Part shown: positions 14,290 to 24,102 of the stretch, piece after piece
Numbering within the stretch: the first letter of the stretch is position 1
How the letters are laid out: each line of letters starts with the position of its first letter
NCBI GenBank assembly: GCA_965644295.1
Contig: CBFFRP010000445.1
Coordinates: forward strand, 1 to 64,000
Reading direction: 5' to 3'
DNA from: Paraphysomonas bandaiensis
Taxonomy: Eukaryota > Chrysophyceae
Length of the DNA stretch: 64,000 nucleotides
The notes under the pieces: generated by a model
Told to the model about the DNA's origin: nothing
Database searches by the model: none
The model's input: only the letters and a program-made list of their open reading frames with translations
Position numbers and translations under genes: made by a program

Positions 14290-14548
14290 AATATCTAAGT
14301 ACAGGTGCACGAGTCATGTAGTATGTACTTCCCATACATGTGAACGCCTGTTAAGCGCAGCAAAACTGGTTATATCAGTGTTGCGCAAACGTATGCATCC
14401 TACTACACTTAATATACTATTGTTTCTGAAAGCTAACCGACAGTTGTGGCCTGATGCAAGCATATTTCAATCAATATTAAATGAATATGGTGATGATGAT
14501 GTCACCGATGATGGCTCAGAGGATGAGTATGAGGAAACTTTTAATTAA
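14290..14548 (+). pseudogene. hAT transposase C-terminal relic (dimerisation domain)
   Basis: Encodes KISKYRCTSHVVCTSHTCER and onward through RKRMHPTTLNILLFLKANRQ to the same acidic end as the copy at 8912. It differs by a few substitutions (for example HTCERLLSAAK for NTCERLFSAAK). The frame upstream is interrupted by the nested insertion, so only about 85 aa of transposase remain. Confidence 0.9.
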
Positions 14549-14999
14549 TTAAGAGTAGTGGGTTTGATTATCAAGTGACCTTAGACCTTGTAATGGCAAG
14601 TAGTAAAAATGGAAACTACGGATGTGTTTACTTACTGATTACTCATATACTAATATATTGCAATATATTGAAATAGTATTGTAGGGCCGGTTTAAAAAAT
14701 CCACCAATACTATTGATGGAACGCTATCTAACAATAGTATTGCAATATATTGTTCCCTATCCCTGAGATATACAGTACCGTATAATGATCACATAACTCT
14801 TCATATCTGCGCCGTGGTTCACTCGAATCATTAAATGACTTCACTCATACGAGGACGAGTGAGAGATCTACTTGAGAGAGAAACTGGTCGAGTGGGATAG
14901 TTAATTGCGATCTCATATGAGGGAGGAGCTCCTGACATGCATGTTAAGTTGTTGAGTTGCTTTGGTATCTGATTGTAATTAATAAGACTCATCTCATAA

Positions 15000-15827
15000 C
15001 ATTACACACACATACACACATATATATCTAAACAACACACATTCCGACAGTGTGGCTATAGCGTAGGCTCGCGTATACACCACATAAAACACCGAGTTTT
15101 TGCGCTGATTCTACCACCCACCTATCCGTGCGAGTAACAACGTAGCCAACCACATAGATAACGCACAGATTCTGTTGCCGGCCGTGTTCACCTTCGCTAA
15201 TATTACGCAAGATTTCTCATAGCTATGCATGTCTTTTATATATGTCATTCGCACAGATTCTAGTACGGCCATGACTACCTCTTCATCACCTAACAAAGAT
15301 TATGCGGAGCTTCTCGTGACAATGCATGACTCATTATAGGCATGGAATCTCAAGGTTTTGTCGTAATCCTACAAGGACTATGCAAGTATAGTTTAGATTT
15401 TAGATCTAGCTCGAGCTTGCTTGGCGTCGACACACAAAGAATACGCCAGAATTTTATTAACAATATATACATTATACATCACTTAATTTAATCAGCACTT
15501 GCGCTTTATTTTTATTTGGCCACGTTCTCGGAATGGGGTAATGCTGATGAATTTTTATTATAATTGTAGTAATCAACCGAAAGTAAAACTTACTTAATCT
15601 TCAGTTACTTACTTCTAAGCTTAAACATACCAAATATTGATAAACCCTAGCCCTGTCGCATCATTATTATAAAAACCACTCTCCAATAAATCCAAACCGA
15701 ATGCTGCCAACAATAATATTCCAAACAAAATCAATAAGTGACTTGCAATTATTACAGTAATTTACAGATAATCGACATGCTAATATAAATCAGCACCGTT
15801 GTCGGCTCATCCCCTAACTGCCATACA
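15000..15827. other. unit A segment without an intact gene
   Basis: This block is shared by units A, B and C, and in inverted form by the copy at 49.6-50.1 kb. A minus-strand frame of about 60 codons (15296-15111) is similar between copies but has no recognisable family and is disrupted in the inverted copy. The remainder is AT-rich. It may be a decayed exon of a former gene. Confidence 0.5.
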
Positions 15828-16676
15828 TTAACCAGGTAGTCTATGTAATATCGCAGACATGGTTTTTTGAACCTCCTCCATGTTACGTTGCAAACCATCC
15901 ATGTTGCGTTGCAAACCATCCATGTTGCGTTGCAAACCATCCATGTTGTGTTGTAACACACCAATGTCACCTCGTACACCCTCCATGTTGTGTTGCAGGG
16001 CTGCAATATCGCCTTGCATCTGCTGTATCTGAGGTAAACATGAGCTTGTATTATACCAAAGAATGTTATGAAAATAATATAGCAAATACCGTAGGCATGG
16101 GAGTAATAGCATTAACCCCACATAGATAAGCCATATGCGCTTGGCATTGATTGGCCACTACAGTGTACACAAGTGCAATCAGCTGATCTGATGCTTGTGG
16201 ACAGACTCTACGAATTCCTGAGAGTTTTATGATATAACAGTAACAAAAATCTGTTTATCTCACATACTTGAACAAAAGGCACTCTTAATAGTATCATCTG
16301 CATTGCTATATAGCGAGGTGTCCATTGTGATCATGTGGGTTCGCTGTGTGTCTACTGCGGCATGTAAGGCATTGATGTCAGCATCTGATAGTCTTCGAAA
16401 CATTCTCTCCGTATACTCTCCTGCAATCTGCGGACCTCTATCTCCATCTCTCTCATCTCCTCTCGCTCTACCTCTACGCATTCTTCTTCTCTTAAGTGGT
16501 GGGCTGCGTATAGTGTGACTCTGACTGGGAGGAACACACGCATGTCTCTGTCCAAGTGTCGAATCTATTGGCATACATGTGGATACTTCATAGTGACCCT
16601 TCAAGATACCAGGTTGAATTGAAGTCAAATCAATGACCTCCACAGCAACAAACTTCATCGTATAGAGAGACTTCAT
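15828..16676 (-). CDS. uncharacterised NLS/coiled-coil protein, array copy A
   Basis: Three exons (16676-16268, 16217-16090, 16028-15828) with clean GT-AG junctions give 245 aa. Residues 1-75 are unrecognised. A basic nuclear-localisation-like cluster PPLKRRRMRRGRARG follows near residue 79. Exon 2 (43 aa) is mostly helical and Cys-containing. Exon 3 begins IQQMQGDIAALQHNM and contains tandem heptads of the type NMDGLQR before ending ILHRLPG, which predicts a coiled coil. The heptad is encoded by a 21-bp minisatellite: this copy has one repeat fewer than copies B and C. I know no family for it. Three intact copies suggest coding constraint or very recent amplification. Confidence 0.72.
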
Positions 16677-16746
16677 CTAAAGAAGTATATACGCTTCTGT
16701 CCAAGACCACCCCACTTCACACTCAGTCAACGGACACTGCTGTACG

Positions 16747-16841
16747 TATGTACATACATACATACATACATACATACATACATACATACATACATACATA
16801 CATACATACATACATACATACATACATACATACATACATAC
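16747..16841. repeat. (TACA)n microsatellite, unit A
   Basis: About 95 bp of TACA tetramers between the start of the NLS/coiled-coil gene and the Myb-like ORF. Here the array abuts the intron of the Myb-like gene directly, so about 270 bp present at the equivalent place in unit B are missing. Confidence 0.95.
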
Positions 16842-16884
16842 AAACATTATCAGACATTTGAAGGTGATAAAGAAGATATGAAAC

Positions 16885-17137
16885 CTGTGGGTTTTGCGAC
16901 ATTTTTTAATGCTTTAAACTTGCGCCTTAATTGGTCGCTTTCTCTTGAGTAATTCACTTTCTCATTATAGAGGACAGTGAGGGCATCCCAATCGCTTTGC
17001 CCTAATGGAAGCAACTCCTCAACCAAATCTAGGAGTACAGAGACGTCCGCTGAGGAATATGAGGCACCTCTGCCTGATTTATCCTTCCTCATTTTCTTCT
17101 TTGTTACCTTAGTAATAGTATTTGCCATTATATTCAT
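16885..17137 (-). pseudogene. Myb/SANT-like (DUF6818-type) gene, exon 1 only
   Basis: Begins MNIMANTITKVTKKK and contains the Myb-like helix set SSADVSVLLDLVEELLPLG, SDWDALTVLYN and LRRKFKALKN, ending at KPTG before a GT splice donor. The pattern matches, from memory, the DUF6818 family of oomycete and fungal proteins. The second exon seen at 20288-20334 is absent, because the TACA array joins directly to the intron. It is probably a truncated copy. Confidence 0.75.
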
Positions 17138-17339
17138 TTGACCTCTATGAATAGTCATTTGTGTAGTGCAATTTATGTGCACAGTTTTGGAGGTCACACT
17201 TGTAGTATATGGTTGTAGTATACATGTATTTTCGAACATTTGTTACACACTTTGTGACACGTCACAAAATACTACAGAGGGGTTTTGGAAGTCACCCAGT
17301 GTATATGGTGGAATATCGATCTGGGGTATATATAGGAGA

Positions 17340-17490
17340 TAGATATAGATATTGGAGGGTGTTTATAGAAATTGGGGGATGTACTGTATATACCATAGAC
17401 AGGGATATATAAGTATATGGGTGTATGGTATACATAGATAGAGATATACAGAGATGGAGAGGTGATGATATAGGGATGTGTATATGTGTA
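17340..17490. repeat. block matching the kinesin gene's first intron (unit B)
   Basis: Sequence with landmarks AAATTGGGGGATG, GACAGGGATATATAAG and GAGATGGAGAGGTGATGATA matches 24610-24725 inside intron 1 of the kinesin-13 gene, in the same orientation. The same block recurs in unit C at about 20839-20989. Confidence 0.85.
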
Positions 17491-17583
17491 TGTCGTTGCG
17501 CGTGATAGTTATGTTCTGCATATTATTCACTCTCTCACTTCACATTCTAATAATCACAACATTCTTCGTACTACAACTAAGCT

Positions 17584-17905
17584 TTCGCATATGCAGTAGC
17601 AGATACAGCATCTCTGCTATATGCCGCCTCAAGAGATTCAGTCGCTTTAATTATCTGTGTCATATATGAGCTGATAGGATCATATCATACACTAGTAGAT
17701 ACACAGTACCGTATAGAGATCACACAATTCTTCATGCCTGCGCCGTTTACTCGAATCATTAAATAACTTCACTCATACGAGGACGAGTGAGAGGTCCACT
17801 TGGGAGAGAAACTGGTCGAGTGGGATAGTTAATTTAAGCCTCCTCCTCAATTGTAGCCTCATGTGAGGGAGGAGCTCCTGACATGCATGTTAAGTTGTTG
17901 CTTTG
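17584..17905 (-). pseudogene. VPS28 5' fragment, copy B
   Basis: Matches VPS28 exon 2 start, intron 1 and exon 1. The copy starts MSGAPPSHEATIEEEA and then stops in frame. It also carries the same one-unit ACTTC loss as copy A. Not functional. Confidence 0.85.
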
Positions 17906-18771
17906 GTATCTGATTGTGACTTATAAGACTCATCTCATAACATTACACACACATACACACATATATATCTAAACAACACACATTCCGACAGTGTGGCTAT
18001 AGTGTAGGCTCGCGTATACACCACATAAAACACCGAGTTTTTGCGCTGATTCTACCACCCACCTATCCGTGCGTGTAACAACGTAGCCAACCACATAGAT
18101 AACGCACAGATTCTGTTGCCGGCCGTGTTCACCTTCGCTAATATTACGCAAGATTTCTCATAGCTATGCATGTCTTTTATATATGTCATTCGCACAGATT
18201 CTAGTAGGGCAATGATGTTTACCTCGCCATCACCTAACAAAGATTATGCGAAGCTTCTCGTGACAATGCATGACTCATTATAGGCATGGAATCTCAAGGT
18301 TTTGTCGTAATCCTACAAGGACTATGCAAGTATAGTTTAGATTTTAGATCTAGCTCGATCTTGCTTGGCGTCGACACACAAAGAATACGCCAGAATTTTA
18401 TTAACAATATATACATTATATATCACTTAATTTAATCAGCACTTGCGCTTTATTTTTATTTGGCCACGTTCTCGGAATGGGGTAATGCTGATGAATTTTT
18501 ATTATAATTGTAGTAATCAACCGAAAGTAAAACTTACTTAATCTTCAGTTACTTACTTCTAAGCTTAAACATACCAAATATTGATAAACCCTAGCCCTGT
18601 CACATCATTATTATAAAAACCACTCTCCAATAAATCCAAACCGAATGCTGCCAACAATAATATTCCAAACAAAATCAATAAGTGACTTGCAATTATTACA
18701 GTAATTTACAGATAACCGACATGCTAATATAAATCAGCACCGTTGTCGGCTCATCCCCTAACTGCCATACA

Positions 18772-19641
18772 TTAACCAGGTAGTCTATGTAATATCGCAG
18801 ACATGGTTTTTTGAACCTCCTCCATGTTACGTTGCAAACCATCCATGTTGCGTTGCAAACCATCCATGTTGCGTTGCAAACCATCCATGTTGTGTTGCAA
18901 ACCATCCATGTTGTGTTGTAACACACCAATGTCACCTCGTACACCCTCCATGTTGTGTTGCAGGGCTGCAATATCGCCTTGCATCTGCTGTATCTGAGGT
19001 AAACATGAGCTTGTATTATACCAAAGAATGTTATGATAATAATATAGCAAATACCGTAGGCATGGGAGTAATAGCATTAACCCCACATAGATAAGCCATA
19101 TGCGCTTGGCATTGATTGGCCACTATAGTGAACACAAGTGCAATCAGCTGATCTGATGCTTGTGGACAGACTCTACGAATTCCTGAGAGTTTTATGATAT
19201 AACAGTAACAAAAATCTGTTTATCTCACATACTTGAACAAAAGGCACTCTTAATAGTATCATCTGCATTGCTATATAGCGAGGTGTCCATTGTGATCATG
19301 TGGGTTCGCTGTGTGTCTACTGCGGCATGTAAGGCATTGATGTCAGCATCTGATAGTCTTCGAAACATTATCTCCGTATACTCTCCTGTAATCTGCGGAC
19401 CTCTATCTCCATCTCTCTCATCTCCTCTCGCTCTACCTCTACGCATTCTTCTTCTCTTAAGTGGTGGGCTGCGTATAGTGTGACTCTGACTGGGAGGAAC
19501 ACACGCATGTCTCTGTCCAAGTGTCGAATCTATTGGCATACATGTGGATACTTCATAGTGACCCTTCAAGATACCAGGTTGAATTGAAGTCAAATCAATG
19601 ACCTCCACAGCAACAAACTTCATCGTATAGAGAGACTTCAT
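18772..19641 (-). CDS. uncharacterised NLS/coiled-coil protein, array copy B
   Basis: Exons 19641-19233, 19182-19055 and 18993-18772 give 252 aa. The arrangement is identical to copy A: unrecognised N-terminus, basic cluster KRRRMRRGRARG, and a C-terminal coiled coil built of NMDGLQ(R/H) heptads. There is one more 21-bp heptad repeat than in copy A. Scattered substitutions (for example ITGEYTEIMF for IAGEYTERMF) leave the frame and splice sites intact. Function unknown. Confidence 0.72.
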
Positions 19642-19715
19642 CTAAAGAAGTATATACGCTTCTGTCCAAGACCACCCCACTTCACACTCAGTCAACGGAC
19701 ACTGCTGTACGTATG

Positions 19716-20070
19716 TACATACATACATACATACATACATACATACATACATACATACATACATACATACATACATACATACATACGTACATACATACAT
19801 ACATACATACATACATACATACATACATACATACATACATACATACATACATACATACATACATACATACCTACATACATACCTACATACATACATACAT
19901 ACATACATACATACATACATACATACATACATACATACATACATACATACATACATACATACATACATACATACATACATACATACATACATACATACAT
20001 ACATACATACATACATACATACATACATACATACATACATACATACATACATACATACATACATACATCC
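19716..20070. repeat. (TACA)n microsatellite, unit B
   Basis: About 355 bp of TACA tetramers with rare CGTA/CCTA interruptions, in the same place as the 95-bp array of unit A. Long open frames here on both strands are repeat artefacts. Confidence 0.97.
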
Positions 20071-20101
20071 ATCCGTATCGGCAGTCAGCATCTTAGTTTT
20101 C

Positions 20102-20230
20102 GGAAATATAACGAAGTAAATATTCTATATATTACTGCAATACAACTACGGCTGAAATACAGATAATTGTTGACTCAATATAAGAGGCATCTATGAACAA
20201 AAATGTACGAAGGATGCCGATATGTCTGCA
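20102..20230. repeat. block shared with the region upstream of the EEP-fold gene
   Basis: Contains TACAACTACGGCTG, GGCATCTATGAACAAAAATG and GATGCCGATATGTCTG. It aligns with 31683-31797, which lies between the EEP-fold gene and the desaturase. It is seen once in the array, between the TACA tract and exon 2 of the Myb-like gene. Confidence 0.8.
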
Positions 20231-20287
20231 GGTTCATCTGCTATCTCAGATTTCTCTTCAATAAGCGATCCAATGTCGGAAGCTGAA

Positions 20288-20636
20288 TCAAGTAACGCGA
20301 AACCGCAATCGTCCATCTCCTCGCTTTGGATCTCCTGGAAAAACATTATCAGACATTTGAAGGTGATAAAGAAGATATGAAACCTGTGGGTTTTGCGACA
20401 TTTTTTAATGCTTTAAACTTGCGCCTTAATTGGTCGCTTTCTCTTGAGTAATTCACTTTCTCATTATAGAAGACAGTGAGGGCATCCCAATCGCTTTGCC
20501 CTAATGGAAGCAACTCCTCAACCAAATCTAGGAGTACAGAGACGTCCGCTGAGGAATATGAGGCACCTCTGCCTGATTTATCCTTCCTCATTTTCTTCTT
20601 TGTTACCTTAGTAATAGTATTTGCCATTATATTCAT
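20288..20636 (-). CDS. Myb/SANT-like (DUF6818-type) DNA-binding protein
   Basis: Exon 1 (20636-20384) and exon 2 (20334-20288) join through a 49-nt GT-AG intron to give 99 aa. The junction restores KPTGDP, which fits the conserved end of this Myb-like domain as I recall it. Helix motifs are VSVLLDLVEELLPLG, SDWDALTV and LRRKFKALKN. Residues 8-20 are strongly basic. The protein is shorter than typical relatives and may have lost its C-terminus. A different frame of exon 2 would read EIQSEEMDDCGFALLD into a longer acidic tail but needs another splice choice. DNA binding is inferred from the fold only. Confidence 0.65.
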
Positions 20637-21082
20637 TTGACCTCTATGAATAGTCATTTGTGTAGTGCAATTTATGTGCACAGTTTTGGAGGTCACACTT
20701 GTAGTATATGGTTGTAGTATACATGTATTTTCGAACATTTGTTACACACTTTGTGACACGTCACAAAATACTACAGAGGGGTTTTGGAAGTCACCCAGTG
20801 TATATGGTGGAATATCGATCTGGGGTATATATAGGAGATAGATATAGATATTGGAGGGTGTTTATAGAAATTGGGGGATGTACTGTATATACCATAGACA
20901 GGGATATATAAGTATATGGGTGTATGGTATACATAGATAGAGATATACAGAGATGGAGAGGTGATGATATAGGGATGTGTATATGTGTATGTCGTTGCGC
21001 GTGATAGTTATGTTCTGCATATTATTCACTCTCTCACTTCACATTCTAATAATCACAACATTCTTCGTACTACAACTAAGCT

Positions 21083-21404
21083 TTCGCATATGCAGTAGCA
21101 GATACAGCATCTCTGCTATATGCCGCCTCAAGAGATTCAGTCGCTTTAATTATCTGTGTCATATATGAGCTGATAGGATCATATCATACACTAGTAGATA
21201 CACAGTACCGTATAGAGATCACACAATTCTTCATGCCTGCGCCGTTTACTCGAATCATTAAATAACTTCACTCATACGAGGACGAGTGAGAGGTCCACTT
21301 GGGAGAGAAACTGGTCGAGTGGGATAGTTAATTTAAGCCTCCTCCTCAATTGTAGCCTCATGTGAGGGAGGAGCTCCTGACATGCATGTTAAGTTGTTGC
21401 TTTG
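21083..21404 (-). pseudogene. VPS28 5' fragment, copy C
   Basis: Essentially identical to copy B at 17584-17905, including the early stop after MSGAPPSHEATIEEEA and the ACTTC loss. Confidence 0.85.
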
Positions 21405-22270
21405 GTATCTGATTGTGACTTATAAGACTCATCTCATAACATTACACACACATACACACATATATATCTAAACAACACACATTCCGACAGTGTGGCTATA
21501 GTGTAGGCTCGCGTATACACCACATAAAACACCGAGTTTTTGCGCTGATTCTACCACCCACCTATCCGTGCGTGTAACAACGTAGCCAACCACATAGATA
21601 ACGCACAGATTCTGTTGCCGGCCGTGTTCACCTTCGCTAATATTACGCAAGATTTCTCATAGCTATGCATGTCTTTTATATATGTCATTCGCACAGATTC
21701 TAGTAGGGCAATGATGTTTACCTCGCCATCACCTAACAAAGATTATGCGAAGCTTCTCGTGACAATGCATGACTCATTATAGGCATGGAATCTCAAGGTT
21801 TTGTCGTAATCCTACAAGGACTATGCAAGTATAGTTTAGATTTTAGATCTAGCTCGATCTTGCTTGGCGTCGACACACAAAGAATACGCCAGAATTTTAT
21901 TAACAATATATACATTATATATCACTTAATTTAATCAGCACTTGCGCTTTATTTTTATTTGGCCACGTTCTCGGAATGGGGTAATGCTGATGAATTTTTA
22001 TTATAATTGTAGTAATCAACCGAAAGTAAAACTTACTTAATCTTCAGTTACTTACTTCTAAGCTTAAACATACCAAATATTGATAAACCCTAGCCCTGTC
22101 ACATCATTATTATAAAAACCACTCTCCAATAAATCCAAACCGAATGCTGCCAACAATAATATTCCAAACAAAATCAATAAGTGACTTGCAATTATTACAG
22201 TAATTTACAGATAACCGACATGCTAATATAAATCAGCACCGTTGTCGGCTCATCCCCTAACTGCCATACA

Positions 22271-23140
22271 TTAACCAGGTAGTCTATGTAATATCGCAGA
22301 CATGGTTTTTTGAACCTCCTCCATGTTACGTTGCAAACCATCCATGTTGCGTTGCAAACCATCCATGTTGCGTTGCAAACCATCCATGTTGTGTTGCAAA
22401 CCATCCATGTTGTGTTGTAACACACCAATGTCACCTCGTACACCCTCCATGTTGTGTTGCAGGGCTGCAATATCGCCTTGCATCTGCTGTATCTGAGGTA
22501 AACATGAGCTTGTATTATACCAAAGAATGTTATGATAATAATATAGCAAATACCGTAGGCATGGGAGTAATAGCATTAACCCCACATAGATAAGCCATAT
22601 GCGCTTGGCATTGATTGGCCACTATAGTGAACACAAGTGCAATCAGCTGATCTGATGCTTGTGGACAGACTCTACGAATTCCTGAGAGTTTTATGATATA
22701 ACAGTAACAAAAATCTGTTTATCTCACATACTTGAACAAAAGGCACTCTTAATAGTATCATCTGCATTGCTATATAGCGAGGTGTCCATTGTGATCATGT
22801 GGGTTCGCTGTGTGTCTACTGCGGCATGTAAGGCATTGATGTCAGCATCTGATAGTCTTCGAAACATTATCTCCGTATACTCTCCTGCAATCTGCGGACC
22901 TCTATCTCCATCTCTCTCATCTCCTCTCGCTCTACGTCTACGCATTCTTCTTCTCTTAAGTGGTGGGCTGCGTATAGTGTGACTCTGACTGGGAGGAACA
23001 CACGCATGTCTCTGTCCAAGTGTCGAATCTATTGGCATACATGTGGATACTTCATAGTGACCCTTCAAGATACCAGGTTGAATTGAAGTCAAATCAATGA
23101 CCTCCACAGCAACAAACTTCATCGTATAGAGAGACTTCAT
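22271..23140 (-). CDS. uncharacterised NLS/coiled-coil protein, array copy C
   Basis: Exons 23140-22732, 22681-22554 and 22492-22271 give 252 aa, nearly identical to copy B. One visible coding change is RRRRARG for RRGRARG in the basic cluster. Splice sites, heptad repeats and stop are conserved. The gene has its own upstream TACA array (23214-23576). Confidence 0.72.
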
Positions 23141-23213
23141 CTAAAGAAGTATATACGCTTCTGTCCAAGACCACCCCACTTCACACTCAGTCAACGGACA
23201 CTGCTGTACGTAT

Positions 23214-23576
23214 GTACATACATACATACATACATACATACATACATACATACATACATACATACATACATACATACATACATACATACATACATACATA
23301 CATACATACATACATACATACATACATACATACATACATACATACATACATACATACATACATACATACATACATACATACATACATACATACATACATA
23401 CATACATACATACATACATACATACATACATACATACATACATACATACATACATACATACATACATACGTACATACATACATACATACATACATACATA
23501 CGTACATACATACATACATACATACATACATACATACATACATACATACATACATACATACATACATACATACGTA
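23214..23576. repeat. (TACA)n microsatellite, unit C; end of the array
   Basis: About 360 bp of TACA tetramers. Unit homology ends inside or at the edge of this tract: beyond 23577 the sequence differs from unit B. This suggests the tetranucleotide tract served as the duplication or recombination boundary. Confidence 0.96.
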
Positions 23577-23729
23577 CATGGGAATGGAGCAGTAGTCGTC
23601 AGAACACGATATCTATTCTATTCCTACACGTTGATTTGGAACACTCTACATGTCTGTATGTTTATGATACTGTACAGCAGTACTGTGTATGAGTGCATAG
23701 GTTTCAGTTGTGTAGTCTAGTCTACTACA

Positions 23730-23982
23730 TACATACATACATACATACATACATACATACATACATACATACATGCATACATACATACATACATACATAC
23801 ATACATACATACATACATACATACATACATACATACATACATACATACATACATACATACATACATACATACATGCATACATACATACATACATACATAC
23901 ATACATACATACATACATACATACATACATACATACATACATACATACATACATACATACATACATACATACATACATGCAT
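23730..23982. repeat. (TACA)n microsatellite upstream of kinesin
   Basis: A separate 250-bp TACA tract with a few GCAT interruptions, 120 bp before the kinesin start. The 23577-23729 spacer shows no gene. Confidence 0.96.
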
Positions 23983-24102
23983 GTTACTCTTGTCTAGATA
24001 GATGCATATGTCTGCTATATATACACATACACATACACAACTAGATCACACTGATCTCACTATATAAACACATCAAATAATTCATTAAATTCATCTTTAA
24101 TT

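Larger units (their letters stand above)
13575..14765 (+). mobile_element. second hAT copy, 1191 bp, with a nested insertion
   Basis: The same CAGGGATAGGGAACAAT ends as the element at 8671 are bordered by a perfect 8-bp duplication, AGATATAC, at 13567-13574 and 14766-14773. Orientation is opposite to the first copy. It lies inside the VPS28-derived block of unit A and is absent from units B and C, so it inserted after the units formed or was lost from the ancestor of B/C. Its transposase is cut at about 13855 and resumes at about 14285; the segment between is foreign and matches the foldback element at 26781, with AAATATYTAAGTA on both sides as a probable duplication. Confidence 0.94.
13444..14990 (-). 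pseudogene. VPS28 5' fragment, copy A (split by an hAT insertion)
   Basis: 13444-13566 plus 14774-14990 match, in order and orientation, the start of exon 2, intron 1, exon 1 and upstream of the VPS28 gene at 58627-59404. The copy starts MSGAPPSYEIAINYPTRPVS. It has lost one of two tandem ACTTC units (plus strand) relative to the functional gene, so the frame shifts and stops right after MSEV. Only the first part of exon 2 is present. A non-functional duplicate. Confidence 0.85.
13340..23576 (-). repeat. tandem array of three mosaic units of about 3.5 kb
   Basis: Landmark sequences recur at 16842 and 20341, giving a 3499-bp period. Unit A (about 13340-16841) is interrupted by an hAT insertion and lacks the leading part; B is 16842-20340; C is 20341-23576. 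B and C look nearly identical, and A differs at scattered bases. In map order a full unit holds: a Myb-like ORF (minus), a block resembling the first intron of the neighbouring kinesin gene, a broken 5' piece of VPS28 (minus), non-coding sequence, a three-exon NLS/coiled-coil gene (minus), and a TACA microsatellite. An inverted partial copy is at 48.3-50.3 kb. Near identity of B and C implies recent amplification. Confidence 0.93.

Noticed and set aside
19713-20096. Long open frames on both strands encoding MYVC or YIHT repeats at the TACA/TATG arrays
   Set aside because: They are produced by the 4-bp repeat, which reads open in several frames and on both strands; there is no independent coding signal.
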